Notes: generated from the letters alone by a model not told the origin. Positions 45,563 to 56,983 are shown, counted from the stretch's first letter. The stretch: DNA of 64,000 bases from Phycisphaerales bacterium (GCA_022447205.1 JAKVBQ010000005.1:62001-126000), one strand, 5' to 3'. Made by a program: numbers and translations.

Positions 45563-47118
45563 CCGAACGGAATTCGATCGAGGACCTTGCGGGCAGGGAT
45601 GCGGGAAACATTCCACAGCCCGCCTCCCGGTGGCTCCTGCGCTACGGACTGCCGATCACCGTCATCGGCCTGATGGCCGCGGTCCTGGTGGGCACCGCAT
45701 GGAGTGCCTTCATGCCGGCACGATCGGTGCGGGTGGCGACGGTGGCGATCAGGCAGGTTGAAACCGATGCGGAACCGATGCAGGAGGAGACCAGCAGAGG
45801 CGAGGTCATCCAGGCACCGGGCTGGATCGAACCCGACCCGTTCCCCACCTACGTCGCGGCACTCGAAGAGGGCGTGGTCAAGGACATCCTGAAGCTGGAG
45901 GGTGACCGTGTGGCGGCAGGCGAAGTCGTCGCGACCCTCGTGGACGATGAAGCACGGATCAGGGTCGCCGAAGCGGAAGCCGCGCTGACACTGGCACTGT
46001 CCCAGCAGGAAACCGCGACGAAGATCCTCGAGCAGGCGACCATGGAGTTCGCAACCCGAAGTGAAACGAAGCGTCGGGTGGCCGTCGCTGAGGCGATGCT
46101 GGAGAGCCTCGGGGCAGAGGGATCGAAAATCGATGCCGAAGTGACTGCGGCACGCGCCACGGCCGCGAAGCTCCAGGACGAACTCTCGAGGAAATCGGGA
46201 CTCGTCGACCAGGGCGCGGTGGCCGAAGGCGTCGTCATTCGCCTCGAGAAGGATCTCGAGGCCGCAAAGGCGAAGGTCGACTCCCTCTTGCAGCAAGGCA
46301 AGGCGAAGGATGCGGCGGTCGTCGCCGCAGAGGCGGAACTCGAGGCCGCCCGAATCGAGCTTGAGCTCCAGACCCATGAGACGATCGAGGTGGAGAATGC
46401 GAGATCGCGCCTCTTCGAGAGCGCATCGATGATCAATCTCGCCAGGGCCGAGCGCGACCGGGCACGGCTCGCGTTCGAGCGTTGCCAGGTGGTCTCGCCG
46501 GTCGCCGGAACGGTGATCGAACTGCTCAGCGCACCGGGTTCGGCGATCAACTATGGAAACGGCTCGCACGGGTCGCACATCATGCACGTCTACGACCCGA
46601 AGAGTCTCCAGGTGCGTGCGGACATACCCCTTGCCGATGTGGCAAGGGTCAGGGTCGGCCAGCCTGCGACCATCGTGGTCGATGCGCTCCCGGACACCGT
46701 GTTCAAGGGAACCGTCGTCCGATTCCTCCACAAGGCGGACATCTCGAAGAACACCGTCGAGGCCAAGGTGATGATCGAGGACCCGAGCCTCGTGCTCAAG
46801 CCGGAGATGCTTGCACGGGTCAGGATCCTGCCGATGCCCAAGGGATCGTCGATGTCGCACGCGAGGATGGTTGATCGGGTCTTCGTGCCCGAGGATGCGA
46901 TCGTCCGGACCGATGACAACGACCAGGTCTGGGTGATCGAGAACCTTGAACGCGGAAAGGGTCGCGCATCACTTCGCACGATCATCCTCGGCGAAGAGCG
47001 AAATGACGGCTGGGTCGAGGTCACCTCCGGCATGAATCCCGGCGACAAGGTGATCCTCGACCGGGAGAACCTCGACACCGGTGATCATGTCGTGATCTCC
47101 GACGGAAAGGAGGCGTGA
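45559..47118 (+). CDS. HlyD-family periplasmic adaptor of the ABC efflux system
   Basis: A 519-residue membrane-fusion protein. One anchor helix (about 28-50) follows a short cytoplasmic stretch. The biotinyl-lipoyl half EGVVKDILKLEGDRVAAGEVVATL is followed by a very long coiled coil (about 130-300, several Glu/Ala heptads). The second lipoyl half (VVSPVAGTVIELLSAPGSA), a beta-barrel and a membrane-proximal domain (FVPEDAIVRTDDNDQVWVI) complete it. It resembles MacA. It starts inside the stop of the TolC gene (ATGA) and ends 1 bp before the ATPase gene. It would join the ABC transporter to the outer-membrane duct. Confidence 0.9.
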   Translation: MTERNSIEDLAGRDAGNIPQPASRWLLRYGLPITVIGLMAAVLVGTAWSAFMPARSVRVATVAIRQVETDAEPMQEETSRGEVIQAPGWIEPDPFPTYVAALEEGVVKDILKLEGDRVAAGEVVATLVDDEARIRVAEAEAALTLALSQQETATKILEQATMEFATRSETKRRVAVAEAMLESLGAEGSKIDAEVTAARATAAKLQDELSRKSGLVDQGAVAEGVVIRLEKDLEAAKAKVDSLLQQGKAKDAAVVAAEAELEAARIELELQTHETIEVENARSRLFESASMINLARAERDRARLAFERCQVVSPVAGTVIELLSAPGSAINYGNGSHGSHIMHVYDPKSLQVRADIPLADVARVRVGQPATIVVDALPDTVFKGTVVRFLHKADISKNTVEAKVMIEDPSLVLKPEMLARVRILPMPKGSSMSHARMVDRVFVPEDAIVRTDDNDQVWVIENLERGKGRASLRTIILGEERNDGWVEVTSGMNPGDKVILDRENLDTGDHVVISDGKEA

Positions 47119-47119
47119 G

Positions 47120-47809
47120 ATGGCCTTGATCGAATGCAGGCAACTGTCCCGCATCTACCAGCGTGGCACGGAGGAGATCCGACCGCTCGACGCGATGGAC
47201 CTCGACATCGAGGCGGGCAGCTTCGTGGCACTGATGGGCCCGTCCGGAAGCGGGAAGACGACACTGTTGAATCTTCTTGCGGGCATCGACCGTCCGACCT
47301 CGGGAACCCTGGCCATCGACGGCGTCTCCATCCACGAACTCTCACGCGGACAGCTCGCCGACTGGCGATCGGAGAACGTGGGCTACATCTTCCAGCTCTA
47401 CAACCTCGTTCCCGTGCTGACCGCATACGAGAACGTCGAACTGCCGCTGTTGCTGCAGTCGATGGGCTCTCGGGAGCGACACCGGCGGGTCTCGGCGGCC
47501 CTCGACGTGGTGGGCATCGCCGACCGGCACTCGCACTTCCCAAGACAGCTTTCAGGCGGCCAGGAGCAACGCGTCGCCATCGCCCGTGCGATCGTGACCG
47601 AGCCGACGATCCTGCTTGCCGACGAACCCACGGGCGACCTCGACCGGGAAAGTGCCACCAGCGTGATGAACCTGCTGTCAACGCTCAATCGCGAGCACGG
47701 CAGGACGATCGTCATGGTGACCCATGACCCGAAGACCACGGAATGGTCCGACACCGTGCTGAACCTCGAGAAGGGGAAGTTGATCGAGTCGAGGGAGGTC
47801 ACCTCATGA
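47120..47809 (+). CDS. ABC transporter ATP-binding protein, MacB/LolD type
   Basis: A 229-residue ATPase. Walker A is G40-P-S-G-S-G-K-T47, the signature is LSGGQ (144-148) and Walker B runs ILLADEP (to 170) with GDLD after it. The Q-loop FQLYNLVPVLTAYENVELPL is typical of the LolD/MacB/FtsE group, which works with FtsX-type permeases and mechanically drives periplasmic partners. The next gene starts within the stop codon (ATGA). It powers the two permeases encoded downstream. Confidence 0.93.
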   Translation: MALIECRQLSRIYQRGTEEIRPLDAMDLDIEAGSFVALMGPSGSGKTTLLNLLAGIDRPTSGTLAIDGVSIHELSRGQLADWRSENVGYIFQLYNLVPVLTAYENVELPLLLQSMGSRERHRRVSAALDVVGIADRHSHFPRQLSGGQEQRVAIARAIVTEPTILLADEPTGDLDRESATSVMNLLSTLNREHGRTIVMVTHDPKTTEWSDTVLNLEKGKLIESREVTS

Positions 47810-48966
47810 GCCCGATGGTCCGAGTCATCCCGGTCGTCCTGAAGCAGATCCACAGGAACAGGATCCGTTCGCTGCTCACGATCTCCGGCATCGCGGTCGC
47901 GATGTTCCTCTTCTGCGTCGTGGAATCGATGCGTGATGGCGTGCACGCCGCCACCGTCGCCACGGCGGAGGACACCACGCTGGTCGTCTACAGGGAGAAT
48001 CGATACTGCCCGTTCTCCAGCAACCTGCCGCAGTTCTATGGCGACCGCATCGAGGGCATCCAGGGCGTCGATTCGGTCGTTCCCATGCAGATCGTCGTGA
48101 ACAACTGCCGGGCATCGCTTGACGTCGTCACCTTCCGGGGCGTTCCGGAAGACGACCTGGGCAAGGCGCTCGAGGGTGGATCATCGATCAACGAAGGCAG
48201 CATGACCGACTGGCGGAGAAGAGGAGACGGTGCACTCGTGGGTGAGGCGCTTGCCGCGCGGCGTGGCGTCAGGGTCGGTGACCGATTCACGGCGGCGGGA
48301 GTCTCCGTGTACGTCGCAGGCATCCTGGAAAGCGATGCGGCACAGGACAGGAACGTCGCCTACGTCCACCTGCCCTTCCTGCAGGAAAGCGTGCGTCGAG
48401 GGGGCACGGGCGGAACGGTGACCCAGTTCAACGTCCATGTCGAGGATCCGATGGCGATGGAAGAGGTCGCGAAGGCGATCGACTCCGAGTTCCGTCATGA
48501 CGAGCACCCGACCTCGACCAGATCCGAGAAGGCGTTCGTGGGCAGGGCCGCAAGGGACATCATCGAGATCGTCGGATTCGCCTCGTGGCTCGGGTGGGGC
48601 GCCCTTGTCACGGTCTTCGCACTGGTGGCGAACGCGATCGTCCTCTCCATGCGCGACCGGGTCCGAGATCACGCAGTCCTTCAGACGCTCGGTTTCTCCG
48701 GCCTCCTGATCGGTTGGATGGTGTTGCTCGAAGGCGCGATCCTGGGGGTCGCCGGCGGTTCCATCGGCACCCTGGCCGCCTGGAGCTTCACCTGGTTCGG
48801 TCGTTTCGCGATGACCATGGAAGGCCTCAACATCGAGATCTCCTCGAACCCGATGGTGATCGGGATCGGAATCGGACTCTCGCTGGCACTCGGGGTCCTT
48901 GCCGGGATCGTGCCTGCATGGCGGGTCTCGCGCCGGGTGATCGCACAATCGTTCAGGGCGGTGTGA
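47806..48966 (+). CDS. FtsX/MacB-type ABC permease 1
   Basis: A 386-residue permease. One N-terminal helix (about 20-42, LLTISGIAVAMFLFCVVES) is followed by a periplasmic MacB-PCD-like domain of about 200 residues and three C-terminal helices (from about 255). The periplasmic part contains NRYCPFSSNLPQFYGDRI near its start, with one cysteine, and NNCRASLDVV. It overlaps the ATPase stop codon by ATGA. With permease 2 it would form a heterodimer, unlike MacB where one protein carries both ATPase and permease. Ten bases separate it from permease 2. Confidence 0.88.
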   Translation: MSPMVRVIPVVLKQIHRNRIRSLLTISGIAVAMFLFCVVESMRDGVHAATVATAEDTTLVVYRENRYCPFSSNLPQFYGDRIEGIQGVDSVVPMQIVVNNCRASLDVVTFRGVPEDDLGKALEGGSSINEGSMTDWRRRGDGALVGEALAARRGVRVGDRFTAAGVSVYVAGILESDAAQDRNVAYVHLPFLQESVRRGGTGGTVTQFNVHVEDPMAMEEVAKAIDSEFRHDEHPTSTRSEKAFVGRAARDIIEIVGFASWLGWGALVTVFALVANAIVLSMRDRVRDHAVLQTLGFSGLLIGWMVLLEGAILGVAGGSIGTLAAWSFTWFGRFAMTMEGLNIEISSNPMVIGIGIGLSLALGVLAGIVPAWRVSRRVIAQSFRAV

Positions 48967-48975
48967 GGAGACGCC

Positions 48976-50142
48976 ATGAAGACCCTTCCCTTTGAATACG
49001 CGGCACGCAACCTGGGCAGAAGCCCGGCACGCATGGCACTGACGGTGGGTGGTGCGATGCTCGTGGTCCTGCTGGTCCTGACTGCAGGCGGATTCGTGAC
49101 CGGCATGCAGCGTGCCCTCATCACAAGCGGCAGCGAACGCAACATGATCCTCCTTGGCTCAGGCTCGGAAGAGAGCCTGGAACGAAGCGAGATCCCGATG
49201 CGCACTCCGGGCATCGTCGCAGCCAGCATCGACGGCCTCGCATCAAGTGCAGGCGTGGAGGCCGTCAGCCCCGAAGTCCACATGGCCATGCCGGTCTCGA
49301 GATCGAAGGAGACGGAAGGATCCCTCGCGGTGTTGCGCGGCATGACCCCCGCCGCATGGCTGGTCCACGACGATGCGCGGATCATCGAGGGCCGACCACC
49401 GGTGAAGGGCGGTCGGGAAGCTGGTATCGGGAGAATGGCCGCACGTGCCCTTGGATTCGATCCTCCAGTCACGGCACTCGGTGCGTCGATCTGGGTCGAC
49501 GGACAGGACATCGAACTGGTGGGACTGATCGCTGCCGATGGTGGCGTCATCGAAGGCGAGATCTGGTACCCGTTGAACGACCTCCAGGTACTCGCCCAAC
49601 GGGATTCCCTCTCCTGTGTGGTGCTGACACGCGCAGAGGCACCGCCGTCGGCGATCAACGCCTTTGCAGCTCGCCGACTCGACCTCGAACTTGCCGCAAT
49701 CCCGGAGGACGAATACTTCGCAACCCTTTCGAGGTTCTACAGGCCGATCGAGTTGATGGTCATCCTCACCGCGGCACTCATCGCGATCGGGGGGATCCTG
49801 GGCGGGCTGAACACCAACTATGCAACCGTGGCCAGCAGGGTCCGTGAACTGGGGACCCTCCAGACGCTCGGATACAGCCGCACCGCGATCTGCTGGAGCC
49901 TCCTGCAGGAATCACTCCTGGCAAGCTCGATCGGCGCGCTTCTTGCCTGCCTGATCGGCCTCGCGATCCTCGACGGCCAGGCGGTGCGATTCTCGATGGG
50001 TGTCTTCGGCATCGAGATCGATGCGCTCGTCCTCGCAGGGGGGATCGGAGCAGGCCTCGCCCTTGGCGTGGTGGGAGCCATGATTCCAGCCATGAGATGC
50101 CTTCAATTGCCGATACCGGAGGCACTCCGCACGAGTGCCTGA
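48976..50142 (+). CDS. FtsX/MacB-type ABC permease 2
   Basis: A 388-residue permease with the same four-helix layout as permease 1: first helix at about 22-45 (MALTVGGAMLVVLLVLTAGG), a periplasmic domain (about 50-250) with VEAVSPEVHMAMPVSR, and three C-terminal helices. The C-terminal cytoplasmic loop ARVRELGTLQTLGYSR-like stretch (RVRELGTLQTLGYSR) is the expected contact with the ATPase. The sequence is clearly different from permease 1, which supports a heteromeric transporter. Its stop is 33 bp before the His-rich lipoprotein start. Confidence 0.88.
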   Translation: MKTLPFEYAARNLGRSPARMALTVGGAMLVVLLVLTAGGFVTGMQRALITSGSERNMILLGSGSEESLERSEIPMRTPGIVAASIDGLASSAGVEAVSPEVHMAMPVSRSKETEGSLAVLRGMTPAAWLVHDDARIIEGRPPVKGGREAGIGRMAARALGFDPPVTALGASIWVDGQDIELVGLIAADGGVIEGEIWYPLNDLQVLAQRDSLSCVVLTRAEAPPSAINAFAARRLDLELAAIPEDEYFATLSRFYRPIELMVILTAALIAIGGILGGLNTNYATVASRVRELGTLQTLGYSRTAICWSLLQESLLASSIGALLACLIGLAILDGQAVRFSMGVFGIEIDALVLAGGIGAGLALGVVGAMIPAMRCLQLPIPEALRTSA

Positions 50143-50175
50143 GTTACCATGGAACCACGTACAAAGGAGTTCAAG

Positions 50176-50799
50176 ATGAACATCACCGCACGCGCCCTGA
50201 CCGCAGCCATCGGACTCTCGTTGGCATCGCTCGCCGGTTGTGACGGACGATCCGGCAATCCGAGTGGCATGGCTGCCTCCACCGTCGCAGCCATTCCAGC
50301 CGCGAAGTTCATCACCGGGGAGAAGCCGGCGAACGCTCCACACCTGACCAACGTCAAGGCGAACGCCGATGTCGGAGACAAGGTCATGTTCGAGGCACGA
50401 GTCGGTGGTCGCGTCGACGTCTTCGTCGACGGCATGGCGATCTTCGTTGCAGCGGACCCCAAACTGATCTCCTGTGACCAGCGCCCGGGTGACTACTGCA
50501 AGGTCCCCTGGGACTACTGCTGCGAGAACTTCGACGCCATGAAGAACGGCATGGCAACGATCCAGATCATCGATGACGCAGGGCTCCCCTACGAGGTCTC
50601 AGCGGAAGGACAGGGCGGCCTCGAACCCCTGAAGACCGTGGTGATCCAGGGCGTGGTCTCCGAAAAGGGTGACGACGGCAATTTCGTGGTGGATGCAAGT
50701 GGCATCTGGGTCGGCACGATCCCGGCCAACCCGCCTGGTGCAGAAGATGCATCGCATGGCCATGACCATGACCATGACCACGACCATGACCACGGTTGA
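50176..50799 (+). CDS. His-rich lipoprotein with Cys motif, last gene of the metal-linked unit
   Basis: A 207-residue exported lipoprotein. The signal ends in SLAGC (Cys22). A beta-rich, possibly OB-like domain (about 55-185) contains KLISCDQRPGDYCKVPWDYC followed by a further Cys, a cluster of four cysteines with Asp and Tyr. The C-terminus is a run of alternating His and Asp (HGHDHDHDHDHDHG). His-Asp tails and Cys clusters are classic transition-metal ligands. The ATG at 50176 has AAAGGAG seven bases upstream. It could capture metal on the periplasmic side for the ABC exporter or buffer it. The family is unknown to me and the metal is inferred. Confidence 0.7.
   Translation: MNITARALTAAIGLSLASLAGCDGRSGNPSGMAASTVAAIPAAKFITGEKPANAPHLTNVKANADVGDKVMFEARVGGRVDVFVDGMAIFVAADPKLISCDQRPGDYCKVPWDYCCENFDAMKNGMATIQIIDDAGLPYEVSAEGQGGLEPLKTVVIQGVVSEKGDDGNFVVDASGIWVGTIPANPPGAEDASHGHDHDHDHDHDHG
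50761..50790 (+). repeat. Hexanucleotide tandem repeat encoding the His-Asp tail
   Basis: Five copies of CATGAC (one changed to CACGAC) in frame with the lipoprotein gene, each coding His-Asp. Such a repeat can gain or lose units by slippage in steps of six bases, which keeps the frame and changes tail length. Confidence 0.8.
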
Positions 50800-50808
50800 T
50801 CACTTTTC

Positions 50809-52329
50809 GTGAGCACACCCCCACTCGTCCTCGGAATCGATGTCGGCACTTCTGGAACGAAGGTGCTTGCCGTTGATTCAACGGGCTCCGTGCTGGCGGA
50901 TTCACTCACGATCCACCCATCCTCCTCCCCGAAGCCCGGCTGGTCGGAGCAGGCGCCGGAGGACTGGGTCACCGGCACCATGCGAGGCATCAGGAAGGTG
51001 CTCGGTCACCCGGATGTCGATGCGGAAGCGATCGCGGCGATCGGCCTGACCGGACAGATGCACGGTCTGGTCGCGCTCGATGAGGCACGCTCGGTGATCA
51101 GACCGGCGATCCTCTGGAACGACCAGCGATCCGCACCACAGTGCCTCGAGACGGAAGCGAGTCTCGGTCTCGACTTCCTGCTCCAGCACACCGGAAACAG
51201 GATGCTGCCCGGCTTCACGGCGCCCAAGCTGCTGTGGATGCGTGAGCACGAACCGGACGCCCTCGCCCGGATCAGGCACGTCCTCCTGCCCAAGGACTAC
51301 GTGCGATTCCGACTCGGATCGGAACTCGCGATGGATGTCTCCGATGCCTCCGGCACGAGCGTCTTCAACTGCGGAAAGCGGACATGGTCCAACTCGATGC
51401 TGGATGCACTCGAGCTGCCGGAGTCCTGGTGGCCGGATGTCGCCGAATCCTCGGAAGTGATCGATGCACTCAATCCGCAAATGGCCGAGGAACTCGGACT
51501 TCGCGCAGGGATTCCACTGGTCGCAGGCGCCGGGGACCAGGCGGCAAGTGCCGTCGGCACCGGAATCGTGGAGGAAGGCATCATCTCCGCGACACTCGGA
51601 ACATCGGGCGTGGTGTTCGCCTCCAGCAACACCTGGCGAACGACGCCGGAGGGTTCACTCCACGCCTTCTGTCACGCCATCCCCGGGACATGGCACCTGA
51701 TGGGAGTCATGCTGAGTGCGGCCGGAAGCTTCGACTGGTTCGGCAGATCGGTCCTTCCCGACGTCATGCAGGAAGCCGAGGCGCGAGGCGATGACCCCTG
51801 GGACGAACTCTGCACGCGTGCCGCGACGATCGAACCCGGATCGAACGGCCTCTTCTTCCTCCCCTACCTGACCGGGGAGCGCACGCCACACGTGGATCCG
51901 GACGCTCGAGGCTGCTTCGTCGGCCTCTCGCCGACACACGATCGGAACCACATGACCAGAGCGGTGCTCGAAGGCGTGACGTACGGCATGCGGGACTGCC
52001 TCGACCTGGTCCGGGCCACCGGAGTCCATGCCGAGGTGATCAGACTCTCGGGAGGCGGCGCCAAGGGTGCGATGTGGCGACAACTCTGTGCGGACGTCTT
52101 CGGATGCCGGACGACCACGACGACCTCCACGGAGGGGACGGCCTACGGCGCGGCGCTCCTGGGCGGGGTCGGCGGCGGACTCTGGCCCGATGTCCCGACC
52201 GCCTGCAACAAGGTGATCAGTGAACGGGACCAGGCGGACCCGGGGGAAGCATGCGAGGCATACGAACGACTGCACCACCGTTACCGCGATCTCTATCCGG
52301 CGCTCCACAGGTGGTGGTCGGCGAAGTGA
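50809..52329 (+). CDS. xylB: Xylulokinase (FGGY family)
   Basis: A 506-residue carbohydrate kinase. N-terminal GIDVGTSGTKVLAVD is the phosphate-binding motif. GLTGQMHGLVALD and ILWNDQRSA follow as in XylB. The catalytic Asp lies in AGAGDQAASAVGTG and the C-terminal FGGY signature region in LEGVTYGMRDCLDLVR. It phosphorylates D-xylulose in the cytoplasm for entry to the pentose phosphate pathway. The GTG start at 50809 has no visible Shine-Dalgarno sequence and lies only 9 bp after the His-rich lipoprotein, so it may depend on coupled translation. No xylose isomerase or transporter is near it. Confidence 0.88.
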   Translation: MSTPPLVLGIDVGTSGTKVLAVDSTGSVLADSLTIHPSSSPKPGWSEQAPEDWVTGTMRGIRKVLGHPDVDAEAIAAIGLTGQMHGLVALDEARSVIRPAILWNDQRSAPQCLETEASLGLDFLLQHTGNRMLPGFTAPKLLWMREHEPDALARIRHVLLPKDYVRFRLGSELAMDVSDASGTSVFNCGKRTWSNSMLDALELPESWWPDVAESSEVIDALNPQMAEELGLRAGIPLVAGAGDQAASAVGTGIVEEGIISATLGTSGVVFASSNTWRTTPEGSLHAFCHAIPGTWHLMGVMLSAAGSFDWFGRSVLPDVMQEAEARGDDPWDELCTRAATIEPGSNGLFFLPYLTGERTPHVDPDARGCFVGLSPTHDRNHMTRAVLEGVTYGMRDCLDLVRATGVHAEVIRLSGGGAKGAMWRQLCADVFGCRTTTTTSTEGTAYGAALLGGVGGGLWPDVPTACNKVISERDQADPGEACEAYERLHHRYRDLYPALHRWWSAK

Positions 52330-52351
52330 TGTCGCATCCCGAGGCACGGAC

Positions 52352-52531
52352 ATGATTCTCATCATCACCATCATCTCGATGATCGCGCTCGGCTGGCTGG
52401 TCTGGATCACGGTGCAACGGCAGGAGGCGGGAGACGAGGCCTTCCAGGCGAAGCTCGACCGTGACGACCAGCGCGCCCGCGATGGACGAGCAGGCAGGCG
52501 CGTCAATCCGGGCGACGACCCAGGCGACTGA
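52352..52531 (+). CDS. Small membrane protein (59 residues)
   Basis: The ATG at 52352 has GAGG eight bases upstream. It encodes one membrane helix (about 2-22, ILIITIISMIALGWLVWITV) and a charged cytoplasmic tail rich in Arg, Asp and Gln. It starts 22 bp after the xylulokinase stop and is convergent with the amidase gene. Coding status is supported by the ribosome site and clear helix-plus-tail structure, but no family is recognised. Confidence 0.5.
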   Translation: MILIITIISMIALGWLVWITVQRQEAGDEAFQAKLDRDDQRARDGRAGRRVNPGDDPGD

Positions 52532-52544
52532 AGATGACGAAGGC

Positions 52545-52562
52545 CGGACCGGCGACCGTCCG
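52545..52562. terminator. Hairpin between the small membrane protein and amidase genes
   Basis: A five-base stem CGGAC / GTCCG (52545-52549 and 52558-52562) with an eight-base loop, in the 37-bp gap between convergent genes. There is no T-run. Moderate at best. Confidence 0.25.
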
Positions 52563-52568
52563 AGCTGT

Positions 52569-53351
52569 TCAGACCAGCGTGCCGGAACGACGCATGGCAT
52601 CGATCCGGCTCTGGAGGTTCCGACCCGGGCAGAGGGTGTTCGCCGTCGACCACTCCTGATGGGTCAGGATGTTCCGCTCGGGGATTCGATACCTGGTCGA
52701 AAGCGCGACCAGCAGGACGTGCAATCCGCTGAGCTGCTGCCTCGAGGGGCTCTGTTCCTCGAAGTTCCCGAGACAGAGCACGCCGATGTTGCCCGGATTC
52801 TGATACTGCACATGCGCGCCCTGGTACCTGATCGGGCGAGCGGACCATGACCGGCCGGATCGGTCGACGACGTAGTGGTACCCGATGTCGCCCCACCCCC
52901 GGTTGCCGACATGCATCGAACGGATCCGTTCGATCTGGGCGGCGACATCCCGGGCATTGGTGGCATGGAAGGGCGTCATGCCGTCGTGGTGGATCGTGAT
53001 GTGGTGGGGCGTGGTCATCGGATTCACCTTCGAGGCGATCGGATTTCCGCGAGCCCAGTTGTCCCGTGGCAGGACACCGGGCAGTCCGCTCCCGGCCGTG
53101 ACCCGAGATGACGGTGGCACGGCGGTCCCGCCGGAGGCCACTGCCCGGGGCTCCGGCCAGAGTGCGCCAGGAAGGGAACGCCCCGACTGCCTGGAGGCGC
53201 AACCGACCAGCAGACCGAGCCCCGCAAGCATCATCGAGCGCCTGCAGACACCACGGTCACCCGAGGCAGGTTCCGCCCCCTCGCGACCACGCTCCTGCGC
53301 CCCGGATCGTTCGTGACTGGGAGGAATCGGGGTGCCGGAAGGCTGGCTCAT
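52569..53351 (-). CDS. N-acetylmuramoyl-L-alanine amidase lipoprotein (PGRP/Amidase_2)
   Basis: A 260-residue exported amidase. The N-terminal region holds a twin-arginine-like CRRSMMLAG and ends in a lipobox LLVGC (Cys51). The catalytic domain (about 90-260) has HITIHHDG with a zinc-binding His121, an IGYHYVVDRSG region, and the second His and Cys in LTHQEWSTANTLCPG. It cleaves the amide bond between muramic acid and the peptide stem of peptidoglycan. The ATG at 53351 is supported by GGAG seven bases upstream. Its presence fits reports that planctomycetes have peptidoglycan. The 282 bp before gyrB hold no other gene that I see. Confidence 0.88.
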   Translation of the reverse strand: MSQPSGTPIPPSHERSGAQERGREGAEPASGDRGVCRRSMMLAGLGLLVGCASRQSGRSLPGALWPEPRAVASGGTAVPPSSRVTAGSGLPGVLPRDNWARGNPIASKVNPMTTPHHITIHHDGMTPFHATNARDVAAQIERIRSMHVGNRGWGDIGYHYVVDRSGRSWSARPIRYQGAHVQYQNPGNIGVLCLGNFEEQSPSRQQLSGLHVLLVALSTRYRIPERNILTHQEWSTANTLCPGRNLQSRIDAMRRSGTLV

Positions 53352-53559
53352 CGAGGTCTCCAACGAGAGAAATTGTCGGGGTCTGCAGGCCAACGGGCCG
53401 GAAGAAGTATCGACTCCTTCGAGGCCCTCCCTCCAGTATATGGCCCGCCATGGCAATTTCCCCACAGGTGGCGGAAAGCCTCTGGAAAACACGCTGTTTC
53501 AGAGCCTCGAAATGGCCGTGGACATCCTGCGAATCCACCCGAAGAAGCGGGTTTCAAGC

Positions 53560-53565
53560 TACAAT
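53560..53565 (+). promoter_or_regulatory. Possible -10 box upstream of gyrB
   Basis: TACAAT lies 69 bp before the gyrB ATG. There is no good -35 box 16-18 bp upstream, so it is only a candidate. No strong ribosome site precedes the gyrB start either. Confidence 0.25.
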
Positions 53566-53567
53566 GA

Positions 53568-56159
<2,592 letters not shown>

Positions 56160-56184
56160 ACCGGCGAGAACCGCCCGACGTCGT

Positions 56185-56199
56185 TCACCCCCCGGGTGA
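56185..56199. terminator. Small hairpin after gyrB
   Basis: TCACCC / GGGTGA (56185-56190 and 56194-56199) with a CCC loop, 25 bp after the gyrB stop and before the convergent queC gene. No T-run follows. The remaining 85 bp to queC show nothing else. Confidence 0.35.
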
Positions 56200-56283
56200 G
56201 GACAGGAGTGCAAGAGCTGTGAGCAGGAACATGGTTCAGGCCTCCATGAAGAAACGGCACTTTTCGCTGGTGGTCTTGATCAC

Positions 56284-56967
56284 TCAGGCATCGACGAGCA
56301 CGGGATCAGGCACCCCCGCCGCGGCGAAACCGCGTGCGCGCAGGATGCAGGCATCGCACCTCCTGCAAGGCGTGCCATCCGCGGAAGGGTCGTAGCAGGA
56401 ATGGGTCGATTCCAACGGCACGCCGAGTTCAAGCGCCCGCCTGACGATCGCCCCCTTGTCCATCTCGAGCAGAGGAGTCCTGATCGACACCCCGCGACCC
56501 TCGACCCCGTCCTTCGTCGCGAGCCCGGCCATCGCCTCGAAGGCGGCGATGTACTCCGGACGACAGTCGGGATACCCGGAGTAGTCGATCGCGTTCACGC
56601 CCATCCAGATCTCACGGGCACCGGAGACCTCGGCATGGGCGAGGGCGAAGGAAAGGAAGATCGTGTTGCGCGCAGGGACATAGGTGACCGGTATCGAGCC
56701 GCTCTCGTCGAGCGAATCCTTCGGCACCTCGATGTCATCGGTCAGTGCACTCGCCCCGAAGGCGCGAAGATCGATGTCGAGGATCTTGTGCTCGACGGCA
56801 CCGAAACGAGCCGCGATCGAACGCGCCGCCTCGAGCTCGAACTCGTGACGCTGTCCGTATCGAAAGCTCAGGGCATGGCAGATCCGCCCCTCGCGGGCAG
56901 CCTCGGCTATGACCGTCGAGGAATCAAGTCCTCCGGAGAGCAGGACGATCGCCCGGTTCTGGGTCAT
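56284..56967 (-). CDS. queC: 7-cyano-7-deazaguanine synthase QueC
   Basis: A 227-residue enzyme that makes preQ0 from 7-carboxy-7-deazaguanine, ammonia and ATP for queuosine synthesis. The PP-loop SGGLDSST lies at residues 11-18. The zinc site near the C-terminus is visible as C-Y-D-P followed by CRRCDAC, giving four cysteines. [11 protein letters not shown] is also typical. The ATG at 56967 has GGAG six bases upstream; an ATG at 56979 is less likely. It starts 16 bp after the MoxR stop, so the two probably share a message although their functions differ. No other queuosine gene is in the window. Confidence 0.93.
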   Translation of the reverse strand: MTQNRAIVLLSGGLDSSTVIAEAAREGRICHALSFRYGQRHEFELEAARSIAARFGAVEHKILDIDLRAFGASALTDDIEVPKDSLDESGSIPVTYVPARNTIFLSFALAHAEVSGAREIWMGVNAIDYSGYPDCRPEYIAAFEAMAGLATKDGVEGRGVSIRTPLLEMDKGAIVRRALELGVPLESTHSCYDPSADGTPCRRCDACILRARGFAAAGVPDPVLVDA

Positions 56968-56983
56968 GGAGCTCTCCATCCTG

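Noticed and set aside
53440-53480. TTTCCCCACA near gyrB, resembling a DnaA box
   Set aside because: A single imperfect match, no cluster, no AT-rich stretch, and dnaA, dnaN and recF are not adjacent. Not an origin on this evidence.
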